Positions 53,115 through 61,801 of a stretch of DNA of 64,000 nt are shown here, in pieces. Origin of the DNA: Cryobacterium sp. HLT2-28. GTDB taxonomy: Bacteria; Actinomycetota; Actinomycetes; Actinomycetales; Microbacteriaceae. A model generated the notes under the pieces. The model saw nothing but the letters and a program-made list of their open reading frames with translations. It ran no database searches and was not told the origin of the DNA. Position numbers and translations under genes: made by a program. Every line of letters starts with the position of its first letter. The first letter of the stretch is position 1. The DNA is taken from assembly GCF_004402495.1 (NCBI RefSeq), contig NZ_SOFH01000018.1, positions 124,001 to 188,000 of the forward strand, read 5' to 3'.

Positions 53115-53180
53115 AACTGTTGCCGGAGCGGACAACTGTTGCCGGGATGCCGGCAACACTCGTCCGCTCCGGCAACAGTT
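53115..53180. repeat. Nested-palindrome element, copy C
   Basis: Outer arms AACTGTTGCCGGAGCGGAC (53115-53133) and GTCCGCTCCGGCAACAGTT (53162-53180) are perfect 19-bp complements. Inner arms TGTTGCCGG (53137-53145) and CCGGCAACA (53150-53158) are also perfect. It lies 19 bp past the restored pseudogene stop and 14 bp past the gnd stop, so it may also serve as a bidirectional terminator. Confidence 0.92.
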
Positions 53181-53194
53181 GTCCACCGGAGGTG

Positions 53195-54652
53195 CTAGTG
53201 CGAGGAGCCCTCGGTCTCGACCTCGCTGCGGTCGCCCGACCACAGGGTGTGGAAGGTGCCGGGCCTGTCGACGCGCTTGTAGGTGTGCGCGCCGAAGAAG
53301 TCACGCTGGCCCTGCACCAGGGCGGCCGGCAGGCGCTCGCTCGCGAGCGAGTCGAAGTAGCTCAGCGCCGACGCGAACCCGGGAACCGGGATGCCGGAGA
53401 GCGCCGCGGTCGACACGACCCGGCGCCAGGCGGACTCGCCGTCGGCGACGGCCTGGGCGAAATACGGGTCGACGAGCAGGGTCGGGATCGACGGGTCGTT
53501 CGCGTAGGCGTCGACGATCCGGTTGAGGAACTGGGCGCGGATGATGCAGCCGCCGCGCCAGATCGTGGCGATGGCGCCCTTGTCGATCTTCCAGCCGTAC
53601 TTCTCGGCGCCGGCGATGATCGCGTCGAAGCCCTGGGCGTAGGCGACGACCTTGGAGGCGTAGAGCGCCTGGCGCACATCGTCCTGGAAGGTGTGGCCGA
53701 CCACGGCGATCTCCGGGCGGGCGACCAGGGCCGCGCGGAGCGGCACACGCTGCTCCGGGTGGCTGGACACGGCGCGGGCGAACACGGCCTCGGCGATGCC
53801 ACCGACGGGCACGCCCAGGTCGAGGGCGTTCTGCACGGTCCAGACCCCGGTGCCCTTGGAGCCGGCCTCGTCGAGCACGATGTCGACGAAGGGCAGGCCG
53901 GTCTTCGCGTCGACCTGGCGGAGCACCTCGGCGGTGATCTCGATCAGGTAGCTCTCGAGGTCGCCGTCGTTCCAGTCGGTGAACACGTCGGCGATGGCGG
54001 CGGGGGAGTGCCCGCCGACCTTGCGGAGCAGGTCGTAGGCCTCGGCGATGAGCTGCATGTCGGCGTATTCGATGCCGTTGTGGATCATCTTGACGAAGTG
54101 GCCGGCGCCGTCCGTGCCCACGTGCGTGACGCAGGGCACGCCGTCGACGACGGCCGCGATCGACTCGAGGATCGGGCCGAGGGTCTCGTACGCCTCTGCC
54201 GAGCCGCCGGGCATGATGCTCGGGCCCTTGAGGGCGCCCTCCTCGCCGCCGGAGATGCCGGCGCCGACGAAGTTCACGCCGGTGGCGCGCACATCCTTCT
54301 CCCGGCGGATGGTGTCCTGGAAGTCGGCGTTGCCGCCGTCGACGATGATGTCGCCGGGCTCGAACAGGGCGGTCAGCTGGCTGATCACGGCATCCGTGCC
54401 CGTGCCGGCCTGAACCATGATGATCGCGGTGCGCGGCTTCTGGAGCGACGCGGCGAATTCCTCGATCGTCTCGGAGGCGACGAAGTTCGCCTCCGGGTGT
54501 TCGCCCGTGAGCAGGCGGGTGCGCTCGGGGGAGCGGTTGTACACCGCCACCGTGTTCCCCGCCCGGCTGGCGAGGTTGCGGGCCAGATTCGACCCCATCA
54601 CCGCCAGTCCTACTACGCCAATGTTTGCCTGTGCTGCGCCGGTTTCGGCCAC
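53195..54652 (-). CDS. gnd: 6-phosphogluconate dehydrogenase, decarboxylating
   Basis: 485 residues from GTG at 54652 with GAAGGAGC before it. It oxidises 6-phosphogluconate to ribulose-5-phosphate in the pentose phosphate pathway. Motifs: IGVVGLAVMGSNLARNLASR (with NRSP after the second strand, indicating NADP), FVGAGISGGEEGALKGPSIM, FVKMIHNGIEYADMQLIAEA with the catalytic Lys, and GTGVWTVQNALDLGVP. The length matches the long gnd class. It supplies ribose-5-phosphate for prs nearby, though it is transcribed in the opposite direction. Confidence 0.97.
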   Translation of the reverse strand: MAETGAAQANIGVVGLAVMGSNLARNLASRAGNTVAVYNRSPERTRLLTGEHPEANFVASETIEEFAASLQKPRTAIIMVQAGTGTDAVISQLTALFEPGDIIVDGGNADFQDTIRREKDVRATGVNFVGAGISGGEEGALKGPSIMPGGSAEAYETLGPILESIAAVVDGVPCVTHVGTDGAGHFVKMIHNGIEYADMQLIAEAYDLLRKVGGHSPAAIADVFTDWNDGDLESYLIEITAEVLRQVDAKTGLPFVDIVLDEAGSKGTGVWTVQNALDLGVPVGGIAEAVFARAVSSHPEQRVPLRAALVARPEIAVVGHTFQDDVRQALYASKVVAYAQGFDAIIAGAEKYGWKIDKGAIATIWRGGCIIRAQFLNRIVDAYANDPSIPTLLVDPYFAQAVADGESAWRRVVSTAALSGIPVPGFASALSYFDSLASERLPAALVQGQRDFFGAHTYKRVDRPGTFHTLWSGDRSEVETEGSSH

Positions 54653-54983
54653 GTTTGCTCCTTCAGGTGATTGTTCTCAAACCTCCGTCAAGGCTACTGC
54701 GTCGGCCCGAACGGTTACGTGGCGTGACCGGCGGCCCTCGGGCGACGGATGCCCGGCGCCCGGTTCGCCCCGGCCCGCCCGCTCCGCTAGACTCACTAGT
54801 TGAACTTCGGCGAGGGCTGTCGGCGGCGGGAAACCGTCCACCGGCATCCGTTATCGACGCGGCGGGATGCTTCACGGCCTTTCCTCACGCGCACACGCGT
54901 TCGAGTTGAACCAGTACCCACGATTCCCGGGCTTCGGTCCGCGAAACCAGACTGGGCCGTCCAGGCCCGCAAGGAGAAACATC
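54653..54983. promoter_or_regulatory. gnd/rplY divergent intergenic region with long rplY leader
   Basis: This 331-bp stretch has no gene. A TAGACT -10-like box at 54787-54792 would give rplY an unusually long leader of about 185 nt. In it, GCATCC (54844-54849) and GGATGC (54865-54870) could pair. AAGGAGAAAC at 54970 is a strong ribosome-binding site for rplY. The leader might carry ribosomal-protein autoregulation, but I recognise no known element. Confidence 0.4.
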
Positions 54984-55601
54984 ATGGCTGAGGCCAAGAA
55001 GAAGGTTGTCGCAGACAACAAGATTTCCGCCGACCTGCGCGTCAAGTTCGGCAAGGGCGCTGCCCGCAAGCTGCGCGTGCTGGGCAAGATCCCCGCCGTC
55101 ATCTACGGCCACGGCACCGACCCGGTGCACGTCGCCCTCCCGGCCCACCAGATCGGCCTGCTGCTGCGCCGCGCCAACGCCGTGCTCGAGCTCGACGTCG
55201 AAGGCACCACCCACCTCACCCTGGTGAAGGATGTCCAGAAGGACCCGTTCCTGCAGATCATCGAGCACCTCGACCTCATCGTCATCCGCAAGGGTGAGAA
55301 GGTCCAGGTCGAGGTTTCCGTGCACCTGACCGGCGAGGCCGTTTCCGGCACCATCGCCGACCTGGACTCGAAGGTCCTCATGCTCGAGGTCGAGGCCACG
55401 AGCATCCCGCAGAACGTCGTCGTCTCCATCGACGGACTCGACGACGGCGCGCAGATCCACGCGAAGGACGTCGTGCTCCCGGGCGGCGCCACTCTCATCT
55501 CCGACCCCGACGCCGTCGTGGTCTACGTGCACCTGCCCGCCGCCGAGGAAGAGGAAGAGCCGGCCGAAGCCGAGGCCACCGAGGCTCCTGCCGCCGAGTA
55601 G
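54984..55601 (+). CDS. rplY: 50S ribosomal protein L25 (long CTC form)
   Basis: 205 residues from ATG at 54984. The N-terminal L25 domain, which binds 5S rRNA, shows VKFGKGAARKLRVLGKIPAV and IYGHGTDPVHVALP. The C-terminal TL5/CTC beta domain has KGEKVQVEVSVHLTGEAVSG and the Glu/Ala-rich tail common in actinobacteria. The CTC form is associated with general stress in Bacillus. pth follows after 38 bp. Confidence 0.96.
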   Translation: MAEAKKKVVADNKISADLRVKFGKGAARKLRVLGKIPAVIYGHGTDPVHVALPAHQIGLLLRRANAVLELDVEGTTHLTLVKDVQKDPFLQIIEHLDLIVIRKGEKVQVEVSVHLTGEAVSGTIADLDSKVLMLEVEATSIPQNVVVSIDGLDDGAQIHAKDVVLPGGATLISDPDAVVVYVHLPAAEEEEEPAEAEATEAPAAE

Positions 55602-55639
55602 TCTTCCCCACCTGGCTTCGTCGACCGCGGAGGAATTCC

Positions 55640-56221
55640 CTGGACGAGAATCTCTGGCTCGTAGTCGGGCTCGGTAACCCCGGGCCCGGCTACGCCGGCA
55701 ACCGACACAACGTCGGCCATATGGTGGCGGCCGTGCTCGCCGACCGCCTGTCGGCGAACTTCAAGAACCACAAAACCAATTCGGCCGTCGCCGAGGGGCG
55801 CAGCTTCCCCGGCGGACCGAAACTGGTGCTCGCCAAGCCGAGCACCTACATGAACGTGTCCGGCGGCCCGGTCGCCGCGCTCCTGCGCTTCTACTCGCTC
55901 GAGCCCGACCGGCTGATCGTCGTCCACGACGACCTCGACCTTCCCTTCGACACCATCAAGATCAAGGTCGGCGGCGGCCACGGCGGCCACAACGGCCTCC
56001 GCGACATCATCGCCGCGACCGGCACGAAGGAGTTCGTGCGGATCCGGATCGGCATCGGCCGCCCGCCCGGGCGCCAGGACGCCGCCGACTTCGTGCTGCA
56101 CGATTTCAGCAAGGACGAGCGGGCGGTCCTGCCCAACCTGTTGACGGATGCCGCCGACGCGATCGAACTGATCGCGGCCGAGGGCGTCACCGCCGCCCAG
56201 CAGAAGGTCCACTCCCCGTAG
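55640..56221 (+). CDS. pth: Peptidyl-tRNA hydrolase, apparent CTG start
   Basis: 193 residues if started at CTG 55640. GGAGGA at 55629-55634 is perfectly placed (5-nt gap), and no ATG, GTG or TTG lies in frame between the rplY end and the essential N-terminal motifs LVVGLGNPGPGYAGNRHNVG. The first ATG (55721) would remove the active-site Asn and His. Other motifs: KPSTYMNVSG, VVHDDLDLPFDTIKIK and GGGHGGHNGLRDI. It recycles peptidyl-tRNA released from ribosomes. A sequencing or annotation problem at the start is the alternative to true CTG initiation. Confidence 0.92.
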   Translation: MDENLWLVVGLGNPGPGYAGNRHNVGHMVAAVLADRLSANFKNHKTNSAVAEGRSFPGGPKLVLAKPSTYMNVSGGPVAALLRFYSLEPDRLIVVHDDLDLPFDTIKIKVGGGHGGHNGLRDIIAATGTKEFVRIRIGIGRPPGRQDAADFVLHDFSKDERAVLPNLLTDAADAIELIAAEGVTAAQQKVHSP

Positions 56222-56257
56222 CTCTTCGCCCGTTCCGCTGCCCGTGCCGGCGCTGCG

Positions 56258-56263
56258 TAGACT
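56258..56263 (+). promoter_or_regulatory. Candidate -10 box (TAGACT) of mfd
   Basis: TAGACT lies 6 nt before the mfd GTG at 56270, again consistent with leaderless initiation. Confidence 0.5.
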
Positions 56264-56269
56264 TGACCG

Positions 56270-59200
56270 GTGACTCTCCAGGGCTTAATTTCCACACTTT
56301 CGCGCGCCTCCACATTCGACAACGCCCTCACCTTCGCGAACCGCGACGCGGACTTCTCGCTCACCGAGGGCCTGCGGGCGCCGCTGATCGCGGCCATGCT
56401 CGAGCAGCGCGGCCGGCTGGAGAAGGCCCAGGCCCTGCTCGTCATCACCGCGACCGGGCGTGAGTCGGAATCCCTGCACGAGAACCTGGCCTGCTTCGCC
56501 GACGGCGCCGAGATCGTCGACTTCCCCGCCTGGGAGACCCTCCCGCACGAACGGCTCAGCCCCGGCGCGGAGATCGTCGGCAAGCGGCTCTACGCGCTCC
56601 GGCGGATGCGGGACTGGGAGGAGTCCGACCCGGCCGCCCGGCGCCCGCTGATCGTCATCGCCTCGGTGCGGGCCGCCCTCCAGCCGGTGGCCGACAACCT
56701 CACCGACTATGAGCCGATCGAACTGGCCGCCGGTGGCCGCGGCCACGACCTCGGCGCCATCGCCCGGGAACTGGTCGGCCTCGCCTACACCCGGGTCGAC
56801 ATGGTCACCCGCCGGGGCGAGTTCGCCGTGCGCGGCGGCATCCTCGACGTGTTCCCGCCGGTGGCGCCGCATCCGTACCGGGCGGAGTTCTTCGGCGACG
56901 AGGTCGAGCAGATCCGCGCCTTCTCGGTCGCCGACCAGCGTTCCCTGCCCGAGCCGATCGAACGGGTGTCCCTGCCGCCGAGCCGCGAGCTGCTGCTCAG
57001 CCCGGCCGTGCGCCAGCGAGCCAGGGAGATGCAGCACGAGTTCCCGAGCCTGGCCGGGCTGCTCGCCAAGATCGCCGAGGGAATCCCCGTCGAGGGGATG
57101 GAGAGCCTCGCGCCCGCCCTCGTCGACCGGCTCGTGCCGATCACCCACTACCTGCCCCGAGAGGCGGCCGTGGCCGTGATCTCGCCCGAACGGGTCGCCT
57201 CCCGGGCGATCAGCCTCGCCGAGACGAACCGCGAGTTCCTCGGCGCCGCCTGGAGCGCCGCGACCGCCGGCGCGGAGGCGCCGATCGACCTCGAATCGGG
57301 GGACTTCCTCACCCTCGGCCGGCTGCGCGAGTCGGTCACGTTCAGCGCCCCCGGTGCCCCGCCGTCCGCGCACGTGTGGTGGACGTTCAGCTCATTCCAG
57401 GCGGCGCCGACGGATGCCCCGGTGCTCCCCGAGCACCGCGAACTCGATGAGCTGCTCACCGTGCGCGTCGACGGCGACGCCGTGCCGAGCTTCCAGGGCA
57501 GTGTGGAGGGCGCCGTCGGGCACCTCGCCGCCCGGCTGAAGGACGGCTGGACCGTCGGGATCGTCGCCCAGGGCGCCGGGCTGGTCGAACGCGCCGCCGA
57601 CGTGCTCGCCGAGCGCGAACTCCCGGCCCGGATCGTCTCCGAATGGCCAGGCGTTCCGGAACCCGGCATCGCCTACCTGCTCAAGGCATCCGTCGACCAC
57701 GGCTTCGAAATCCCGGAGACCAGGCTCACCCTGGTCAGCGAGTCCGAGTTCTACGGCCGGGTCGTCGGCTACGACGCCCGCCAGGTCAAGAAACTGGCCA
57801 GCCGCCGCAAGAACGTCGTCGACCCGCTCCAGCTGAAAGCCGGCGACCACGTCGTGCACCAGACCCACGGCATCGGCCGGTTCGTCGAGCTGACCCAGCG
57901 CGAGGTCTCCAGCGGCGGCCGCAACCCGGTCAAGACCAAACGTGAATACCTGGTGCTCGAATACGCCCCCTCGAAGCGCGGCCACCCCGGGGACAAGCTC
58001 TACGTGCCGACCGACCAGCTCGACCTGGTCAGCCGGTACGTCGGCGGGGAGGCCCCGGCGCTCAGCAAGATGGGCGGCAGCGACTGGTCCGCCGCGAAGA
58101 CCAAGGCCCGCAAGGCCGTGCGCGACATCGCCGTCGAACTGGTCAAGTTGTACTCGGCACGGATGGCCAGCAAGGGCCACGCGTTCGGGCCGGATACCCC
58201 GTGGCAGCGCGAACTGGAGGAGGCGTTCCCGTTCGCGGAGACCCCCGACCAGCTCACCACCATCGACGAGGTGAAGGCCGACATGGAACGGCCCATCCCG
58301 ATGGACCGGCTGCTCTCCGGCGACGTCGGCTTCGGCAAGACCGAGGTGGCCGTGCGGGCCGCGTTCAAGGCGATCCAGGACGGCAAGCAGGTCGTCATGC
58401 TCGTGCCGACGACCCTGCTCGTGCGCCAGCACATGGAGACCTTCCAGGAGCGCTTCGCCGGGTTCCCGGTGCACCTGCGCGCGCTCAGCCGGTTCCAGAC
58501 CGAGAAGGAGTCCCGCGAAACCATCGCCGGGATGCTCGACGGCACCGTGGACCTCGTGATCGGCACCCATCGGCTGCTCTCCGAGTCGATCGTATTCAAG
58601 GACCTCGGCCTCGTCATCATCGACGAGGAACAACGGTTCGGGGTGGAGCACAAGGACGCGCTGAAGAAGCTGAAGACCAACGTGGACATCCTCGCGATGA
58701 GTGCCACCCCGATCCCGCGCACGCTGGAGATGGCGGTCACCGGCATCCGGGAGATGTCGACCCTGGCCACGCCGCCGGAGGACCGGCACCCGATCCTCAC
58801 CTTCGTCGGCCCGTACTCCGATCGGCAGGTGGCGGCGGCGATCCGCCGCGAGCTGCTCCGGGAGGGCCAGATCTTCGTTGTGCACAACCGGGTGTCGAGC
58901 ATCAACCGGGTCGCCGCGAAGCTGGCCGAGCTCGTGCCCGAGGCGCGGATCGCCGTGGCGCACGGCCAGCTGCCGGAGGCCCAGCTGGAACAGGTGGTCG
59001 TGGACTTCTGGGAACGCAAGTTCGACGTGCTCGTCTCGACCACGATCATCGAGACCGGCCTGGACATCGCCAACGCGAACACGATCATCATCGACCGCGC
59101 CGACAAGTTCGGGCTCAGCCAGCTGCACCAGCTGCGGGGGAGGGTCGGCCGCGGCCGGGAGCGCGCCTACGCCTACTTCCTCTACGACGAGAACAAGCCG

Positions 59201-59908
59201 CTCACCGAGATCGCCCACGACCGGCTGTCGACGATCGCCGCGAACAACGAGCTGGGCGCCGGCATGCAGGTGGCGCTCAAAGACCTCGAGATCCGCGGAG
59301 CCGGCAACCTGCTCGGCGGCGAGCAGGCCGGGCACATCGCCGGGGTCGGCTTCGACCTCTACCTGCGGATGATCGGCGAGGCCGTGAGCACGTTCCGCGG
59401 CGACGTCGCCGAGGGCCAGACCGAGCTGCGGCTCGAACTGCCCGTCGACGCGCACATCCCCGAGGACTACGTCGACAGCGAGCGGTTGCGCCTCGAGGCC
59501 TACCAGAAGCTGTCCGCCGCCAGCTCGCCGACGGCGGCGAAGGACCAGATCGACCTGGTCCTCGACGAACTCACCGACCGCTACGGCGAGCCGCCGCAGC
59601 CGGTGCAGAACCTCATTCTGGTCTCCCGGCTGCGCTGGCTGGCGCAGCAGGCCGGCCTCGGCGAGGTCGTCGCCATGGGCTCGAACCTCCGCGTCTCGCC
59701 GGCGAACCTGGCCGATTCGATGCAGGTGCGCCTGCAACGGATGTACCCGGGCTCGCGCTACTTCACCCAGAACGGGTCGATGACGGTGCCGATGCCCCGG
59801 ATCAACGGGGAGCCGCTCGGCGACGCGGCCCTGATCGCCTGGGCCGGCTCACTGCTGGACGCGATCTTCCCCCGGCCGGTCGACGCGGTCGCGGCGCCGT
59901 CCGCGTGA
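56270..59908 (+). CDS. mfd: Transcription-repair coupling factor
   Basis: 1212 residues from GTG at 56270. It removes RNA polymerase stalled at DNA lesions and recruits UvrABC. The N-terminal UvrB-like part has FPAWETLPHERLSPGAEIVG and TRRGEFAVRGGILDVFPP. The RNA-polymerase-interacting domain has VHQTHGIGRFVELTQREV. The RecG-like translocase has Walker A SGDVGFGKTEVAVRAAF (about residue 684), DEEQRFGVEHKD (about 785), MSATPIPRTLEMA and LHQLRGRVGRGRERAYAYFL. The TRCF C-terminal domain (PVDAHIPEDYVDSERLRLEA) is complete. mazG follows after 47 bp. Confidence 0.98.
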   Translation: MTLQGLISTLSRASTFDNALTFANRDADFSLTEGLRAPLIAAMLEQRGRLEKAQALLVITATGRESESLHENLACFADGAEIVDFPAWETLPHERLSPGAEIVGKRLYALRRMRDWEESDPAARRPLIVIASVRAALQPVADNLTDYEPIELAAGGRGHDLGAIARELVGLAYTRVDMVTRRGEFAVRGGILDVFPPVAPHPYRAEFFGDEVEQIRAFSVADQRSLPEPIERVSLPPSRELLLSPAVRQRAREMQHEFPSLAGLLAKIAEGIPVEGMESLAPALVDRLVPITHYLPREAAVAVISPERVASRAISLAETNREFLGAAWSAATAGAEAPIDLESGDFLTLGRLRESVTFSAPGAPPSAHVWWTFSSFQAAPTDAPVLPEHRELDELLTVRVDGDAVPSFQGSVEGAVGHLAARLKDGWTVGIVAQGAGLVERAADVLAERELPARIVSEWPGVPEPGIAYLLKASVDHGFEIPETRLTLVSESEFYGRVVGYDARQVKKLASRRKNVVDPLQLKAGDHVVHQTHGIGRFVELTQREVSSGGRNPVKTKREYLVLEYAPSKRGHPGDKLYVPTDQLDLVSRYVGGEAPALSKMGGSDWSAAKTKARKAVRDIAVELVKLYSARMASKGHAFGPDTPWQRELEEAFPFAETPDQLTTIDEVKADMERPIPMDRLLSGDVGFGKTEVAVRAAFKAIQDGKQVVMLVPTTLLVRQHMETFQERFAGFPVHLRALSRFQTEKESRETIAGMLDGTVDLVIGTHRLLSESIVFKDLGLVIIDEEQRFGVEHKDALKKLKTNVDILAMSATPIPRTLEMAVTGIREMSTLATPPEDRHPILTFVGPYSDRQVAAAIRRELLREGQIFVVHNRVSSINRVAAKLAELVPEARIAVAHGQLPEAQLEQVVVDFWERKFDVLVSTTIIETGLDIANANTIIIDRADKFGLSQLHQLRGRVGRGRERAYAYFLYDENKPLTEIAHDRLSTIAANNELGAGMQVALKDLEIRGAGNLLGGEQAGHIAGVGFDLYLRMIGEAVSTFRGDVAEGQTELRLELPVDAHIPEDYVDSERLRLEAYQKLSAASSPTAAKDQIDLVLDELTDRYGEPPQPVQNLILVSRLRWLAQQAGLGEVVAMGSNLRVSPANLADSMQVRLQRMYPGSRYFTQNGSMTVPMPRINGEPLGDAALIAWAGSLLDAIFPRPVDAVAAPSA

Positions 59909-59955
59909 CGCCCGGACCCGCCGCCTACGATGAGACCGAACCCCAGGAGGCCCGC

Positions 59956-60684
59956 ATGACCCCGCCCAGCCAGCTCGACATCCTGATCGAGACGGTCGCC
60001 CGGCTCCGTGCGCCCGGCGGCTGCCCGTGGGACGCGGACCAGACCCATGAATCCCTCGTGCAGTATCTGATCGAGGAAAGCCACGAGCTGATCGACGCGA
60101 TCGAGGCGGGCAGCCGCGAGGAGATGATCGAGGAACTCGGCGACGTGCTCTACCAGGTGCTCTTCCACGCCGACCTTGCCGCGCACACCAGCGGCGAGGA
60201 CTTCGACATCCAGGACGTGGCCGCGCAGATGACCGCGAAAATGGTGGGGCGGCATCCGCACGTCTTCGGAGACCTGTCGCTGGAGACCGCCGATGACGTC
60301 GTCGCTGCGTGGGACGACTTCAAGGCCGCCGAGAAGCCGCACCGCACCAGCGTGCTCGACGGGATCCCGCAGGGGATGCCCGCCCTCGCCCTCGCCGACA
60401 AGGTGCTCGGGCGGGCGCAGAAGATCGGCCTGCTCGGCACGGAGTCCGCCTTCCCCCTCCCGATCGAGAGTGAGGACGAGCTCGGACCGCTGCTGCTGGC
60501 CGTCGTGTCCGCCGCCAAGGCCCAGGGGCTCGACTCGGAGCGTGCTCTCCGCACCGCGCTCCGCGGCTTGCAGGACGAGATCCGTGTGGCCGAGGGCGTC
60601 GGGCCGGATGCCGTCGGGCCTGATGCCGTCGCCACGGACGGGACCGACGTCTTCGACGCCGGCATCATCGGCCTGCCCGGCTGA
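59956..60684 (+). CDS. mazG: Nucleoside triphosphate pyrophosphohydrolase MazG
   Basis: 242 residues from ATG at 59956 with CCAGGAGG before it. The MazG fold starts RLRAPGGCPWDADQTHESLV and carries the metal-binding ExxE(12-28)ExxD pattern in EESHELIDAIEA ... MIEELGDVLYQVLFHADL. A second, degenerate half follows (LADKVLGRAQKIGL). It hydrolyses aberrant or excess NTPs to NMP. The end has a VGPDA duplication (15-bp repeat). The mfd-mazG order is shared with mycobacteria. Confidence 0.93.
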   Translation: MTPPSQLDILIETVARLRAPGGCPWDADQTHESLVQYLIEESHELIDAIEAGSREEMIEELGDVLYQVLFHADLAAHTSGEDFDIQDVAAQMTAKMVGRHPHVFGDLSLETADDVVAAWDDFKAAEKPHRTSVLDGIPQGMPALALADKVLGRAQKIGLLGTESAFPLPIESEDELGPLLLAVVSAAKAQGLDSERALRTALRGLQDEIRVAEGVGPDAVGPDAVATDGTDVFDAGIIGLPG

Positions 60685-60718
60685 CCGACCGGGTCGCGCG
60701 TGCGGGCCCGGCGCGCGG

Positions 60719-61801
60719 TCAGGCGATGCGCCGGCCCGCGGGGAGCCGCCGGGAGGGGGTGATCGTGCGGCGCCAGGCCCAGAGCAATGCCGCGGCGCCG
60801 AGGGCCAGGTGGATGCCCAGGCCGACGAACCAGGACGGCACCGCGCTGTCGTAGACCTCCCGTGCCGTCGGCCGCTTGTCATCGTCGCCGCCGTAGTAGG
60901 CGCCCGTCGAGTTGCAGTACGGGGTTTCGCCCTGCAGGTCGGGCGCAACCTGTGCCTGCCGAACTCCGACCGCGATCCAGCCGAACAGGTCCTGTGGGTT
61001 GCCGGTGGGGTCGAAGACTCCGGGGGAGGCATCCGCGACGACGACGTACGGATTCGCGGCGAGCACCCACCAGTAACGGTCGAAACGGGGAACGTCCATC
61101 GTGGTCGCGGGATCGTCGCAGCCGGCCGGCGGCATGAGGGTCTGTTCCGACTTCGTCGCGGTGCCCAGCAGGGCGAAGGCGATGGGTGTGCCGACGCTCA
61201 GCGCCGCGACGATGAGGTAGGTGACGACGATCGAGAACAGGGGACGGGTGACGATGCCGGAGAGCCCGACGCCGAGCATGGCGATCACCCCGAGCTCGGC
61301 GGCGAGCACGAGCACGGAGACGGCGATCGTGGACAGCGAGACCTGGCCGAGGGTGACCGCGAAGAGCAGGAACGGCACCGCGGTGGCGAGGAACGCGAGG
61401 GCCGTGATCCAGGCCGCGACGAACTTGCCGAGTATGAGCTGGCCCGTGCTGATCAGGGTGACCTGCGTCGTGGCGAGGGTGCCGATGTCGCGGTCGCCGT
61501 TGACGGCGTTGCCGCTGAGCGCGGGCGAGACGAGAGTGCCGAGCAGGAGCACGAAGAAGATGACGGCCGAGAAGACCGCGCCGCCGCCTGTCTCCCAGGC
61601 CGCGGTCGACAGCCAGAGCAGCACCGTGACCGCTGCGACGAGCAGCACGAAGATGCCGAGCAGCACGTACCAGGCGACCCCGCGCACGCGCTGGCGCAAC
61701 TCGAGGGTGACGATGAGCCACAGCCCGGCGAGGAAGCCCCGAGCGGGTGTGCGGTCGGGGACCGGGCTGATACGGGCGGTGGCGTCCAGGTCACTGCTCA
61801 T
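60719..61801 (-). CDS. ABC transporter permease (ABC-2 type)
   Basis: 360 residues with about six membrane helices: one near the N-terminus (VAWYVLLGIFVLLVAAVTVL), a central group, and one near the C-terminus. A large extracytoplasmic loop of about 100 residues with Cys (MPPAGCDDPATTMDVPR, GETPYCNSTGAYYGGDDD) precedes the last helix. The pattern ALSGNAVNGDRDIGTLATTQ is typical of ABC-2 exporters. Its ATG overlaps the stop of its ATPase partner by 4 bases. The cargo is unknown. Confidence 0.85.
   Translation of the reverse strand: MSSDLDATARISPVPDRTPARGFLAGLWLIVTLELRQRVRGVAWYVLLGIFVLLVAAVTVLLWLSTAAWETGGGAVFSAVIFFVLLLGTLVSPALSGNAVNGDRDIGTLATTQVTLISTGQLILGKFVAAWITALAFLATAVPFLLFAVTLGQVSLSTIAVSVLVLAAELGVIAMLGVGLSGIVTRPLFSIVVTYLIVAALSVGTPIAFALLGTATKSEQTLMPPAGCDDPATTMDVPRFDRYWWVLAANPYVVVADASPGVFDPTGNPQDLFGWIAVGVRQAQVAPDLQGETPYCNSTGAYYGGDDDKRPTAREVYDSAVPSWFVGLGIHLALGAAALLWAWRRTITPSRRLPAGRRIA

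Noticed and set aside
52135-53526. One long protein reading through the T-run to 53526
   Set aside because: The sequence after 52990 is Arg/Pro-rich noise that runs across palindrome C and the gnd 3' end; the other frame restores the family C-terminus.
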